A DNA stretch of 59,576 bases from Betaproteobacteria bacterium (lineage in GTDB: Bacteria > Pseudomonadota > Gammaproteobacteria > Burkholderiales > SG8-39), in NCBI GenBank assembly GCA_009693435.1, contig SHXF01000013.1, positions 1 through 59,576 of the forward strand. Direction: 5' to 3'. Positions 25,042 to 33,596 of this stretch are shown one piece after another (the first letter of the stretch is position 1; each line of letters starts with the position of its first letter). The translations under genes were made by a program, and so were the position numbers. The notes below the pieces were generated by a model. That model had not been told where the DNA came from. It saw only the letters and a list, made by a program, of their open reading frames with translations, and made no database searches.

Positions 25042-26025
25042 TCAGCGCTCGCTCTTTTCTTTCATGGAGGCGATCACATCCCGATACTGCGCCCGTTCAA
25101 GCCGGATCTGCGCCGCCACTTCGTCCGGCGTGTCGCCCACCACGAGGTTGCCCGTCTGCAACAATCGCTCGTTTACGTCGGGGCGGCGCAGCACCTGCAC
25201 GACATCGCGATGTATTTTATTGATAGTCGACTGCGGCGTGGCGGAAAGCACCACGACTGCCGTCCACGGTTTCAGTTCCAGCCCTGCCGGTCCGCCGGAC
25301 TCTTCGACCGTCGGCACCTCGGGATGCTGCGAATCCCGGGTTTTCGAAATCACGGGAAGCGGCCGCAACTTGCCCGCCGCCATCATCGGCCGCGCCACGT
25401 TGTAGCCGGTCATGAAGCCGGTAACTTCTTCGGATGCCACCGCCAGCAGGATAGGCGGCCCACCTTTGAACGGAATGTGCACCATGTCTATCCCGGCCCG
25501 CAGTTTCACCAGTTCCCAGCCAAAGTGCTGCGGGCTCCCCATGCCGTTCGAACCAAAGGTCAGTTTGCCCGGCTGGGCTTTCGCGCCGGCTATCAGGTCG
25601 GCGACCGTCTTTATCCGGCTGTCGGCACCGACCACGATATAGAAGAATATCCTCGTGAGCTGGGTGACTGCGACGAAATCCTTCTCGGGATCGAAGGGGA
25701 GGTCCTTCGTGATCAGGGCGCTGGTCACGAGGCTGCCCGTGTCGCCTATGAACCAGTCATGCCCGTCCGGTTTCGCGCGCTTCACCTCCATTGCCGCCAC
25801 CGTTCCCGCCGCCCCCGGACGATTGTCAACGATGACCGGATGATTCCACATCGACGTGAGGCGGTCCGCCAGCAGGCGCACCGTGACGTCCGGCGCGGTG
25901 CCGCCCGCATACGGCACGACGATGCGCACCGTTCGCTCCGGGAATTGCTGCGACAGCGCGGGCGCCGACCAGCCCGGCACTAACGCGGCCAACACGGCGA
26001 CGATTCGATACGCGCACACATTCAT
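25042..26025 (-). CDS. Bug/TctC-family periplasmic solute-binding protein (copy 4)
   Basis: 327 residues. ATG 26025 is preceded by GGGAGGA at about 6 nt; the frame is open for 37 more codons but that stretch is a short repeat without a better site. Signal peptide MNVCAYRIVAVLAALVPGWS, cleavage near ALSQQ; mature start FPERTVRIVVPYAGGTAPD with a canonical pocket loop. First gene of the operon leading to HyuB, so it and copy 3 probably serve the same pathway with different ligand preferences (inference). Confidence 0.92.
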   Translation of the reverse strand: MNVCAYRIVAVLAALVPGWSAPALSQQFPERTVRIVVPYAGGTAPDVTVRLLADRLTSMWNHPVIVDNRPGAAGTVAAMEVKRAKPDGHDWFIGDTGSLVTSALITKDLPFDPEKDFVAVTQLTRIFFYIVVGADSRIKTVADLIAGAKAQPGKLTFGSNGMGSPQHFGWELVKLRAGIDMVHIPFKGGPPILLAVASEEVTGFMTGYNVARPMMAAGKLRPLPVISKTRDSQHPEVPTVEESGGPAGLELKPWTAVVVLSATPQSTINKIHRDVVQVLRRPDVNERLLQTGNLVVGDTPDEVAAQIRLERAQYRDVIASMKEKSER

Positions 26026-26055
26026 GGTCGATCCTCCCATCGCTGAAAGTGTATT

Positions 26056-26100
26056 GCATTCCGGCTGGCTGCATTCAGGCTGGTTGCAATCCGGCTGGCG
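26056..26100 (-). repeat. 15-bp tandem repeat, 3 units, upstream of Bug copy 4
   Basis: On the plus strand GCATTCCGGCTGGCT, GCATTCAGGCTGGTT and GCAATCCGGCTGGCG follow directly at 26056, 26071 and 26086. It sits in the leader region 31-75 bp before the start codon of the minus-strand Bug gene. Confidence 0.75.
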
Positions 26101-26163
26101 AACGATGGCCTGCGTCCACGACGGCGGCGCCGCCAAGCCGGCCCCGCCGCAATGCCTGCGCGC

Positions 26164-27831
26164 TCAGCCCTTGAGCGGCTTGTAGCGGATGCGCTTCGGT
26201 TTGGCGGCCTCAGCGCCCAGGCGCTTCACCTTGTCCACTTCGTATTCCTGGTAATTGCCGTCGAAGAAGAACACCTTCGACTCGCCCTCGAACGCAAGGA
26301 TGTGGGTGGCAATGCGGTCGAGGAACCAGCGATCGTGCGAGATGACCAGCACGCAGCCGGCGAATTCCAGCAGCGCATCCTCGAGCGCGCGCAGCGTCTC
26401 GACGTCGAGGTCGTTGGAGGGTTCATCGAGCAGCAGCACGTTGCCGCCTTCGATCAGCGTCTTCGCCAGGTGAAGCCGGCCGCGCTCGCCGCCGGAGAGG
26501 TTGCCGACCATCTTGCCCTGGTCGGTGCCCTTGAAATTGAAGCGGCCGACATAGGCGCGCGAGGGCATCTCGAACTTGCCCACGGTCAGGATGTCGGCGC
26601 CGCCCGAGATGTAGTCGAACACCGTCTTGCCCGCTTCCAGCGAGTCGCGCGACTGGTCGACGAAGGCCATTTTCACCGACGGACCGATAACCACTTCGCC
26701 CGAGTCCGGCTTTTCTCGGCCGGTGATCATGCGGAACAGCGTCGATTTGCCGGCGCCGTTCGGCCCGATGATGCCGACGATGGCGCCCGGAGGCACCTTG
26801 AACGAGAGGTCGTCGATCAGCAGCCGGTCGCCGTACCCCTTGCTCACGCCCTTGAACTCGATCACCGAGTCGCCGAGGCGATCGGCGACGGGGATGAAGA
26901 TTTCCTGGGTCTCGTTGCGCTTCTGGTATTCGTAGGAGCTCAGTTCCTCAAAGCGCGCCAGGCGCGCCTTGCTCTTCGACTGGCGCGCCTTGGGATTCTG
27001 CCGCACCCACTCCAGCTCGCGGCGTATGGTTTTCTGGCGCGCCGATTCGGTGGACTCTTCCTGCTTGAGGCGCGCATCCTTTTGCGCCAGCCAGGAACTG
27101 TAGTTGCCCTCCCAGGGGATGCCGTAGCCGCGGTCGAGTTCCAGTATCCATTCGGCGGCGTTGTCGAGGAAGTAGCGGTCGTGGGTGACGGCGACCACAG
27201 TGCCGGGAAATTTCTGCAGGAATTGCTCCAGCCATTCGACGCTCTCTGCATCGAGGTGGTTGGTTGGCTCGTCGAGCAGCAGCAGGTCGGGCTTGGACAG
27301 CAGCAACCGGCACAGCGCCACGCGGCGCTTCTCGCCCCCGGAGAGCGGCCCGATCTTCGCCTCCCAGGGCGCAAGGCGCAACGCGTCGGCCGCGATCTCC
27401 ATCTGCATGTCGGCGCTGCTCGCGTGGGAGCTGGCGACGATGGCTTCCAGCTCCGCCTGCTCCACGGCAAGCTTGTCGAAATCCGCATCCGGCTCGGCGT
27501 AGGCGGCATACACCTCGTCGAGCCGCTTCTTCGCCGCAAACACGTCGCCCAGGCCTTCTTCGACGATCTCGCGCACCGTTTTGTCGGCGTCGAGTTTCGG
27601 TTCCTGCGGCAGATAGCCGATGCGCTGGTTGGGCAGGCGGATCACCTCGCCGTCGAAGTCCTGGTCCTCGCCGGCGATGATGCGCAGCACGCTCGACTTG
27701 CCCGAGCCGTTCAGCCCGAGCACGCCGATCTTGACCCCCGCGTAAAAATTCAGCGAGATGTTCTTTAGAATGACGCGCTTTGGCGGCACGACCTTGCCGA
27801 CGCGGCGCATGGTGAATACGTATTGGGCCAT
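26164..27831 (-). CDS. ettA: EttA, energy-dependent translational throttle (ABC-F ATPase)
   Basis: 555 residues. Two ABC domains in one chain with no membrane part: first Walker A GLNGSGKSS near residue 40, LSGGEKRRV and LLLLDEPTNHLDA; second Walker A GPNGAGKST, LSGGERGRLHLAK and LLLDEPSNDLD. The arm-type insertion in the first domain and start MAQYVFTMRRVGKVVPPKR identify EttA. Family knowledge: it binds the ribosomal E site and gates the first elongation steps according to ATP/ADP. Start ATG 27831 matches the family; the longer frame upstream is not conserved-looking. Monocistronic on the minus strand. Confidence 0.95.
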   Translation of the reverse strand: MAQYVFTMRRVGKVVPPKRVILKNISLNFYAGVKIGVLGLNGSGKSSVLRIIAGEDQDFDGEVIRLPNQRIGYLPQEPKLDADKTVREIVEEGLGDVFAAKKRLDEVYAAYAEPDADFDKLAVEQAELEAIVASSHASSADMQMEIAADALRLAPWEAKIGPLSGGEKRRVALCRLLLSKPDLLLLDEPTNHLDAESVEWLEQFLQKFPGTVVAVTHDRYFLDNAAEWILELDRGYGIPWEGNYSSWLAQKDARLKQEESTESARQKTIRRELEWVRQNPKARQSKSKARLARFEELSSYEYQKRNETQEIFIPVADRLGDSVIEFKGVSKGYGDRLLIDDLSFKVPPGAIVGIIGPNGAGKSTLFRMITGREKPDSGEVVIGPSVKMAFVDQSRDSLEAGKTVFDYISGGADILTVGKFEMPSRAYVGRFNFKGTDQGKMVGNLSGGERGRLHLAKTLIEGGNVLLLDEPSNDLDVETLRALEDALLEFAGCVLVISHDRWFLDRIATHILAFEGESKVFFFDGNYQEYEVDKVKRLGAEAAKPKRIRYKPLKG

Positions 27832-27912
27832 GGGAGTTTCAAGCGAAGAATTGCGGGAGGGGTGACAGCTTAACAGGTGTTGACGACCGCTCCGGGCATC
27901 TGCAGTGTCGTA

Positions 27913-27985
27913 GGTTGGGGTAAGCAAAGCGCACCCCAACGACTACGAAGCGCCGTAGGTTCGGGTAAGCGAAGCGCATCCCAGC
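27913..27985. repeat. Two REP-like inverted repeats
   Basis: GGTTGGGGTAAGC...GCACCCCAAC at 27913-27940 and a degenerate second copy at 27957-27985, between ettA and the ankyrin gene. Related elements lie at 7098-7128, 11151-11177 and 50362-50392, always between genes. Confidence 0.7.
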
Positions 27986-28048
27986 AATAGCAACTGCTGC
28001 TCGATATGGCGGCAATCAACCCCAACACCAACACGGAAAAAGAATCCG

Positions 28049-28759
28049 ATGACTACAAGACTCCCGACATCGCCGCCGCGCAACGCAGCCACCTGCATTG
28101 CCGTCCTGGCCGCATGGACGTGCGCCGCGGCACTGATGTTTGCGCCGGCCATCGCATTCGCCCAGAACGCCGATATGCGGCTCATCGCGGCCGCGGAAAG
28201 CGGCAACGTTGCCGAAATCGACCGCTTGCTGACGGCCGGCGCGAGAGTCGATGCGCGCGATGCCCGAGGCCGCACTGCGCTGCTCGCGGCCACCCACGCC
28301 AACCGCATCGAGGCCGCGCGCCGGCTGATTGCGGCGGACGCCGATGTCAACGCCAAGGACACGCTGCAGGACAGCGCGTATCTCTACGCCGGAGCAAGCG
28401 GCCAGCTGGAGATACTGCAGATGACCCTGAAGGCCGGCGCCGACCTGAAGAGCACCAACCGCTACGGCGGCACCGCGCTGATCCCCGCCTGCCATTACGG
28501 CCATGTCGAGACGGTGCGCGCGCTGCTGGAAACTGCGATTGCCATCGACCACGTGAACAACCTCGGCTGGACGGCGCTGCTCGAAGCGGTGATCCTCGGC
28601 GACGGCGGCGCGCGCCACACCGAGATCGTGCGCCTGCTGCTGGCGAAAGGCGCCAATCCGAATCTGCCCGACCGCCAGGGTGTCACGCCGCTGCAGCATG
28701 CGCGTCAGCGCGGGCAGGCGGAGATCAGCCGCTTGTTGCAGGGCGCAGGGTCGCGCTGA
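28049..28759 (+). CDS. Exported ankyrin-repeat protein (full-length copy)
   Basis: 236 residues. A signal peptide spans about residues 1-38 (basic start, then IAVLAAWTCAAALMFAPA, cleavage near AFAQ). The mature part is a chain of about six 33-residue ankyrin repeats, e.g. NADMRLIAAAESGNVAEIDR, DARGRTALLAATHANRIEAA, NNLGWTALLEAVILGDGG and RQGVTPLQHARQRGQAEI. The repeat with NPNLPDRQG contains the extended VILGDGGARHTEIV loop. Periplasmic ankyrin proteins usually bind partner proteins; none can be named. A shortened second copy lies 2.8 kb downstream (30891-31316). Confidence 0.88.
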   Translation: MTTRLPTSPPRNAATCIAVLAAWTCAAALMFAPAIAFAQNADMRLIAAAESGNVAEIDRLLTAGARVDARDARGRTALLAATHANRIEAARRLIAADADVNAKDTLQDSAYLYAGASGQLEILQMTLKAGADLKSTNRYGGTALIPACHYGHVETVRALLETAIAIDHVNNLGWTALLEAVILGDGGARHTEIVRLLLAKGANPNLPDRQGVTPLQHARQRGQAEISRLLQGAGSR

Positions 28760-28862
28760 GGCAATATTTCATCACTTTGTTTTGGCCAGAGCCATTAACT
28801 GCGGGAATCTGCAATGACTGGTAAATGTTTTTTCGTATAAATTCAGAGTGGCAATATGTGCC

Positions 28863-28915
28863 GGCGGTGCTCACGAAGCTACGCCCCCCGGACGGAAACC
28901 GTGGTCTGTCCCCGG
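28863..28915 (+). repeat. Dispersed intergenic repeat, copy A
   Basis: Begins GGCGGTGCTCACGA and ends CGTGGTCTGTCCCCGG. Diverged relatives at 32257-32314 (ending CGTGGTGTGTCCCGGG) and 34335-34393 (same 16-base end). Copies A and C end within 2 nt of the stop codon of a minus-strand gene. Confidence 0.55.
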
Positions 28916-28916
28916 T

Positions 28917-29899
28917 CTATTCGATCGCGCGGTCCACGCGCACGAGGAACGACTGCGGGAACGTGAAGCCCATCGCCTTGGCGGCTCTCATGTTCACTAC
29001 CAGTTCGAACGTGGTCGGCTGCTCGATCGGCAGGTCACCGGGTTTTGCGCCTTTGAGAATCTTGTCCACGTAGGCTGCTGCGCGGCGATAATTGTCGTTG
29101 GAGGACCCGTAGGACATCAGTCCGCCCGCCTCCACGAACGACGAACCCGGGAACATCGCCGGAACCTTCAGGCGCGTAAGTCGATCACCTATCGTCCCTC
29201 TCAGCACGGTGATGACCCCGCCCTGGATCACGATGTAGGCCTGCGCGCCCAGCGCGGTGCCGCGCTTCAAGGCCTGCTCGATTTCCGCGGGCTGCCGCAA
29301 GCCGATAGCCGTGATGCGTATTCCCAGGCGCGGGGCGGCAGCCAGGATTTCTTTCGCCTGCGAATCGCTGCCCACGTTGTCCGGTTCGTACAACATGACG
29401 GCATGCGCGACGCGGGGAAACGCTTCTTTGAGCAACTGCAGTCGTTTCGCCGAGAGGTCGCGCGCCAGATTCGCCATGCCCGTTGCATTTCCGCTGGGCT
29501 GTCGCAGGCTTGCCACGTTTCCGCTGCCGATCGGATCCTGGGCTGCGGCAAACACGATCGGTATGGTGCGGGTCCTTTGGATGAGCAGGCGGGGTGGACG
29601 TGTCCGCCGGCGTCAGCAGCAGGTCGGGCTGGGTGGCAACGATTTCTGCGGCCAGGTCCCGCCCGGCCTGCGCAATGCCGTTGGTGAAGCGGGCGTCGAT
29701 CACGTAGTCGCGCCCATCGACCCAGCCCAGCTCCGCCATGCCCGCGCGAAACGCGGCGAGGTTAGGGGGCGTGGTCCTGCATGCTCGCCAGGATGAAAAA
29801 TCCGATGCGCCGAACGCGCTTTTCCTGTTGCGCGAGCGCCGGCAAAGAACGCCCCGCAAGGACGCCCACGGCAAAGGAAAGCATTTGTCTGCGTAGCAT
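28917..29899 (-). pseudogene. ABC transporter substrate-binding protein (PF04392-like), two frameshifts
   Basis: Three consecutive pieces in different frames add up to one protein. Piece one (29899 down to about 29767) starts at ATG 29899 with signal peptide MLRRQMLSFAVGVLAGRSLP and then KRVRRIGFFILASMQDHAP before a stop. Piece two (about 29766-29593) carries NLAAFRAGMAELGWVDGRD and LLLTPADTST. Piece three (about 29592-28917) carries RTIPIVFAAAQDPIGSGNV, LLKEAFPRVAHAVMLYEPDN and the C-terminus. The order and spacing match ABC substrate-binding proteins. The first break is a one-base surplus next to a C-run, the second a one-base shift in CCCCGCC. Sequencing error is possible, but two indels favour a pseudogene. 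Confidence 0.75.
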
Positions 29900-30175
29900 T
29901 GCACCACCCGGTTCAACGACACTGCAACCAACTGGCCGCAGCCGCGAAGGAATCGCGCCGCCACTCTATCACCTCGACGGTACCGAACAGCAACTCGCTC
30001 GGGACGATGATGCCGGACGACAGAGCGGCGACGACAAAGACCGGAAACCGTGTCGCCAAGGTTTCTGATTTTTTTCCTCCTCCGGCCACTGTCTCACCGA
30101 CATTCGTTTGTACTTTTTACCGCTGAACACTAGACTGTTGCACCAGTCGAGGTCAATAAGTTCGGGAGCGGTCCC

Positions 30176-30391
30176 ATGAAAGCAGTGGTCGGCAACACAG
30201 GCGTCCTGATCCCGCGGCGCATGCTCCGCGGAGTGAAAGAAGTCGAAATTCGCAAGCAAGGACGAAACATCGTGGTCGAGCCGTCGGCGCGGGAATCCGA
30301 TCCGATTTTCGATCTGGGCAAGACCCCGGTGCGCTCCGGTGTGGACGACAGTGCGGAAAATCACGATGCCCATTTGTACAACGGATCGTGA
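30176..30391 (+). CDS. AbrB/VapB-type antitoxin
   Basis: 71 residues. The N-terminal half reads as a swapped-hairpin AbrB-like DNA-binding fold: VVGNTGVLIPRRMLRGVKEV then EIRKQGRNIVVEP. The C-terminal part is acidic and would neutralise the toxin. GGGAG lies about 8 nt before ATG 30176. It overlaps the PIN toxin by 4 nt (GTGA), the usual vapBC arrangement, and would repress its own promoter (family knowledge). Confidence 0.75.
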   Translation: MKAVVGNTGVLIPRRMLRGVKEVEIRKQGRNIVVEPSARESDPIFDLGKTPVRSGVDDSAENHDAHLYNGS

Positions 30392-30795
30392 CGGAATATT
30401 TTATCGACACCGGTTTTCTGATCGCGCTGGAAGCGGCAGACGACCAGCACCATGGCGCGGCGATCGTCGCGTGGCGTGACATCCGCAAACGCCGCGTGAC
30501 ATTCGTAACGACCACGTATGTATTCGACGAAGTCGTGACATTCTTCAATAGCCGCGGGCATCACGCCAAGGCGGTCGCAACCGGCGAGATCCTGCTCACC
30601 AGCCGGATTGTCACCCTCATGCACGTTGACGAACCGATATTCTCCGAGGCGTGGCGCGAGTTCGCCCACCAATCCGACAAACGCTATTCGCTGACCGACT
30701 GCGTGTCTTTTGCGGTGATGAAACGCCGGCGAATCAAAACCGCACTTGCCTTCGACAAACATTTCACCCAGGCGGGATTCGAGCGCTTGCCGTAA
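30388..30795 (+). CDS. VapC-type PIN-domain toxin (1)
   Basis: 135 residues from GTG 30388, overlapping the antitoxin stop. The PIN acidic site is complete: Asp in FIDTGF (about residue 7), Glu in VFDEV (about 48), Asp in SLTDC (about 103) and Asp in LAFDKHF (about 122). PIN toxins are Mg-dependent RNases, usually cutting tRNA or rRNA; the target here is unknown. The intact motif suggests an active toxin. Confidence 0.85.
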   Translation: MTEYFIDTGFLIALEAADDQHHGAAIVAWRDIRKRRVTFVTTTYVFDEVVTFFNSRGHHAKAVATGEILLTSRIVTLMHVDEPIFSEAWREFAHQSDKRYSLTDCVSFAVMKRRRIKTALAFDKHFTQAGFERLP

Positions 30796-30890
30796 CCGTT
30801 GCGCGACTTGGCGTCGACAAGAAGCTGAAACCCTGATCTGTCCCGAATGGCATTGCCGTCCTGGCCGCATGGACGTGCGCCGCGGCACTG

Positions 30891-31316
30891 ATGTTTGCGC
30901 CGGCCATCGCATTCGCCCAGAACGCCGATATGCGGCTTATATCGGCCGCGGAAAGCGGCAACGTTGCGGAAATCGACCGTCTCCTGGCCGCCGGCGCCAG
31001 GGTCGATGCGCGCGATGCCCGAGGCCGCACCGCGCTGCTCGCCGCCTGCCACTACGGCCATGTGGCGACGGTGCGCGCGCTGCTGGAAACTGCGATTGCC
31101 ATCGACCACGTCAACAACCCCGGCTGGACGGCGCTGCTCGAAGCGGTGATCCTCGGCGACGGCGGCGCGCGCCACACCGAGATCGTGCGCCTGCTGCTGG
31201 CAAAGGGCGCCAACTCGAATCTGCCGGACGGCCAGGGTGTCACGCCGCTGGCGCATGCGTGTCAGCGAGGGCAGGCGGAGATCGGCCGTTTGTTGCAGGG
31301 CGCAGGGGCGCGCTGA
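30891..31316 (+). CDS. Ankyrin-repeat protein, shortened duplicate
   Basis: 141 residues, nearly identical to the protein at 28049-28759 but missing two complete ankyrin repeats (66 residues, 198 nt, about 28296-28493 of the original). It also lacks the first part of the signal peptide: similarity begins at 30851, an in-frame TGA lies just upstream, and the first ATG (30891) leaves only MFAPAIAFAQ before the repeats. Export is therefore doubtful. It may be a non-secreted variant or a dying copy; the ankyrin frame itself is intact. Similarity continues past the stop (GCAATATTTCAT). Confidence 0.6.
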   Translation: MFAPAIAFAQNADMRLISAAESGNVAEIDRLLAAGARVDARDARGRTALLAACHYGHVATVRALLETAIAIDHVNNPGWTALLEAVILGDGGARHTEIVRLLLAKGANSNLPDGQGVTPLAHACQRGQAEIGRLLQGAGAR

Positions 31317-31498
31317 GGCAATATTTCATGGCTTTATTTCGGACAGAGGCTTTGGCAGCGGTTGTTTACAACTACTTTTCAGAAATTTTTCGTATAACGT
31401 CAAGCCAGCGAGACACGCCGACAGGTACCTGCCTTGATGTCAGTCAAGCCGGCGCGTCATCACGTTAATTGACGTAGGCTGACAAGGCGGCACGGGCT

Positions 31499-31906
31499 TC
31501 ACCCAAGCCAGTCCACAACTTTGAGACCTTTGACTCGCCGGAATTCGGCAACATTAGCCGTTGCCACATTGGCTTTTATTGCCATTGCATGCGAAGCAAT
31601 CAGCAGATCGTTGTTGCCGATAGGGGTGCCCGCACGTTGCAGATCGCGGCGGATGCTGCCGTAATGCACGCTCGCCTCGACGGGATAGTCGAGCAGTTCA
31701 AAGCGCGACAGGAACTCTTCCAGCGCGATCCTGTTCTCACTTGCGTGCGCGCTGTTGGCGACGCCGAATCGAAGCTCTGATACCGCGATCGCGGAGATGC
31801 AAATCTCGCCATGGGAACGGCCGGAAATCCGGCGCAATACCCGTTCGAATCCCGGACGCCGGTTGATCAGACAAATGCAGATATCCGTATCAAGCAGGAC
31901 AAGCAT
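31499..31906 (-). CDS. VapC-type PIN-domain toxin (2)
   Basis: 135 residues. Starts [17 protein letters not shown] with the first PIN Asp in LDTD, Glu in VSELRFG near 45, Asp in GNNDLLIASHA near 98 and a final ATANVAEFRRVKGLKV where Asn/Glu sits at the fourth site. Normal VapC layout and length. ATG 31906 overlaps the upstream VapB stop. The four acidic positions are recognisable, so it is probably active. Confidence 0.88.
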   Translation of the reverse strand: MLVLLDTDICICLINRRPGFERVLRRISGRSHGEICISAIAVSELRFGVANSAHASENRIALEEFLSRFELLDYPVEASVHYGSIRRDLQRAGTPIGNNDLLIASHAMAIKANVATANVAEFRRVKGLKVVDWLG

Positions 31907-32127
31907 CAGAACTTGCGATTTTGCGGCGGCGCATCTTCCCCGCGCCCGATAGCGCCATGGAAAGCCTGCACGACGCCCATTAGGTCGTCGAATGCATAGC
32001 GCCGCGGCAACAACAGCACGCCGCCCGCATGGCGTTTGACCATGACCTCGGTTTCATCAAAGCGAAATTCCTTAGGGAGGCGAACGGCCTGACTATTGCC
32101 GTGTTGAAAAATTTTCGCGGTTTTCAT
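31906..32127 (-). CDS. VapB/VagC-type antitoxin
   Basis: 73 residues. [20 protein letters not shown] is the classic VagC/MazE-like SpoVT-AbrB start, followed by [17 protein letters not shown]; the C-terminal half is the toxin-binding tail. It overlaps the VapC start by 1 nt and forms a standard minus-strand toxin-antitoxin pair. Confidence 0.88.
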   Translation of the reverse strand: MKTAKIFQHGNSQAVRLPKEFRFDETEVMVKRHAGGVLLLPRRYAFDDLMGVVQAFHGAIGRGEDAPPQNRKF

Positions 32128-32256
32128 GGCCGGCTATTCGTGATAGATACGGATAATATATACATATTTTCTTGTCGGCGCCGTATCTTTTTGAATTTCA
32201 GCGAGTGGCGCGAAATCTTCCATTCAGCCTCGCCCTTGCCGACAGGACGCGCATGA

Positions 32257-32314
32257 GCGATGCTCACGTCGATATACACCCTCCCGCGCAAACGGGAACC
32301 GTGGTGTGTCCCGG
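32257..32314 (+). repeat. Dispersed intergenic repeat, copy B
   Basis: The most diverged member of the family at 28863-28915 and 34335-34393; shares GCTCACG near its start and CGTGGTGTGTCCCGGG at its end. Lies just upstream of the hydrolase-LuxR gene. Confidence 0.45.
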
Positions 32315-32343
32315 GTTTGGCCGCGGCTTGGTCTAGAATCGGC

Positions 32344-33423
32344 ATGACCATGAGTGCGCAAAAGCAGCAGATCCGTTTCTGCACCAGTGCCGACGGCACG
32401 CGCATTGCCTATGCCACAAGCGGCACCGGGCCGCCGCTGGTCAAAGTGGGCAATTGGCTATCCCACCTGGAGTTCGACTGGGAAAGTCCGGTGTGGCGCC
32501 ACTGGCTGACGGAACTCTCGCGCGAGCACACGCTGGTGCGCTACGACGCGCGCGGCTGCGGACTCTCCGACTGGAAGGTCCCCGACCTGTCATTCGACGC
32601 CTGGTTGCAGGACCTGGAAACGGTCGTCGATGCGGCGCGCCTGGAGCGCTTCCCGTTGCTCGGACTGTCTCAGGGCGCGGCGATCGCCATCGCCTATGCC
32701 GTGCGGCACCCCGATCGGGTGAGCCACCTCGTCCTGCATGGCGGCTACGCCCGGGGTCGGCTTAAACGCAATCCGACACCAGCCGAGTTGAAGGAAACCG
32801 AAATGATGGTGGAACTGGCCGAGATCGGGTGGGGAAAGGAGAATCCCGCGTTCCGGCAATTTTTCACGACGCAGTTCATACCCGGCGGCACACCCGAGCA
32901 GCATCAGGCATTCAACGAACTGGAGCGCGTGTCCACCTCGCCGGAAAACGCCGCCCGCTTCATTCGCGTCCTGAATGACATCGATGTGACCGCGATTGCG
33001 CCCAAGGTCTCCTGCCCGGCGCTGGTGCTGCACGCGGACCGGGACGAGCGTGCGCCATTCGATGAAGGCCGCATGCTCGCGAGCCTGATCCCGGCCGCGC
33101 ACTTCGTGCCGCTGAAGAGCCGCAATCACGTACTGATAGAGTCGGAGCCCGCCTGGGCAAACTGGCTCGACGCGGTGCGCACCTTTCTGCCGGCGAGCAG
33201 TCCGGCCGGCGGGCGTTTTGCCGATCTGAGTCCCCGCCAGCGCGAACTGGTGGAACTGATCGCGCAGGGCCGCGACAACGCGCAGATCGCCGCAACGCTC
33301 GGGTTGAGCGAAAAAACGGTGAAGAATCACATCACCAGCATTTTTTCGAAGCTCGAGGTGGAGAATCGCTCCCAGGCGATCGTGCTCGCCCGGCAAACAG
33401 GCTACGGCAACAAGCCCGGATAG
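32344..33423 (+). CDS. Alpha/beta hydrolase fused to a LuxR-type DNA-binding domain
   Basis: 359 residues. The N-terminal hydrolase domain (about 1-285) has the strand GTGPPLVKVGNWLSHLEFDW, YDARGCGLSDW, nucleophile elbow GLSQGAAIAI (Ser near 110), HADRDERAPF with the acid, and KSRNHVL with the His. The C-terminal GerE/LuxR helix-turn-helix (about 296-359) reads LSPRQRELVELIAQGRDNAQ then LGLSEKTVKNHITSIFSKL. A one-component regulator whose hydrolase-like domain may sense or hydrolyse a small ligand (inference). ATG 32344 or 32350 could be the start; TAGAAT only 5 nt before the first ATG suggests a very short or absent leader. Confidence 0.88.
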   Translation: MTMSAQKQQIRFCTSADGTRIAYATSGTGPPLVKVGNWLSHLEFDWESPVWRHWLTELSREHTLVRYDARGCGLSDWKVPDLSFDAWLQDLETVVDAARLERFPLLGLSQGAAIAIAYAVRHPDRVSHLVLHGGYARGRLKRNPTPAELKETEMMVELAEIGWGKENPAFRQFFTTQFIPGGTPEQHQAFNELERVSTSPENAARFIRVLNDIDVTAIAPKVSCPALVLHADRDERAPFDEGRMLASLIPAAHFVPLKSRNHVLIESEPAWANWLDAVRTFLPASSPAGGRFADLSPRQRELVELIAQGRDNAQIAATLGLSEKTVKNHITSIFSKLEVENRSQAIVLARQTGYGNKPG

Positions 33424-33596
33424 CCCCTTCCCGGGTCATTGGGACCCCGGTCCCGGCCTTTCCTGCCCTGCAACGGCCCATCGGGACGCCGACCGGGACT
33501 TCAGACTCATGACCCTGCGCCCCCGTTTGCGGACAATGCAAAGCGTAGGCACCGCGACTATCGCGGTGAATCTGACCAGCGCGAAAAGGGGCACTC

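Noticed and set aside
26152..27768. A 538-codon open frame antisense to ettA
   Set aside because: The minus-strand ABC-F protein is complete and conserved; the plus-strand product has no recognisable fold.
28917..29899. Programmed ribosomal frameshifting in the substrate-binding protein gene
   Set aside because: Two separate shifts without slippery heptamers and placed near C-runs fit mutation or read error better.
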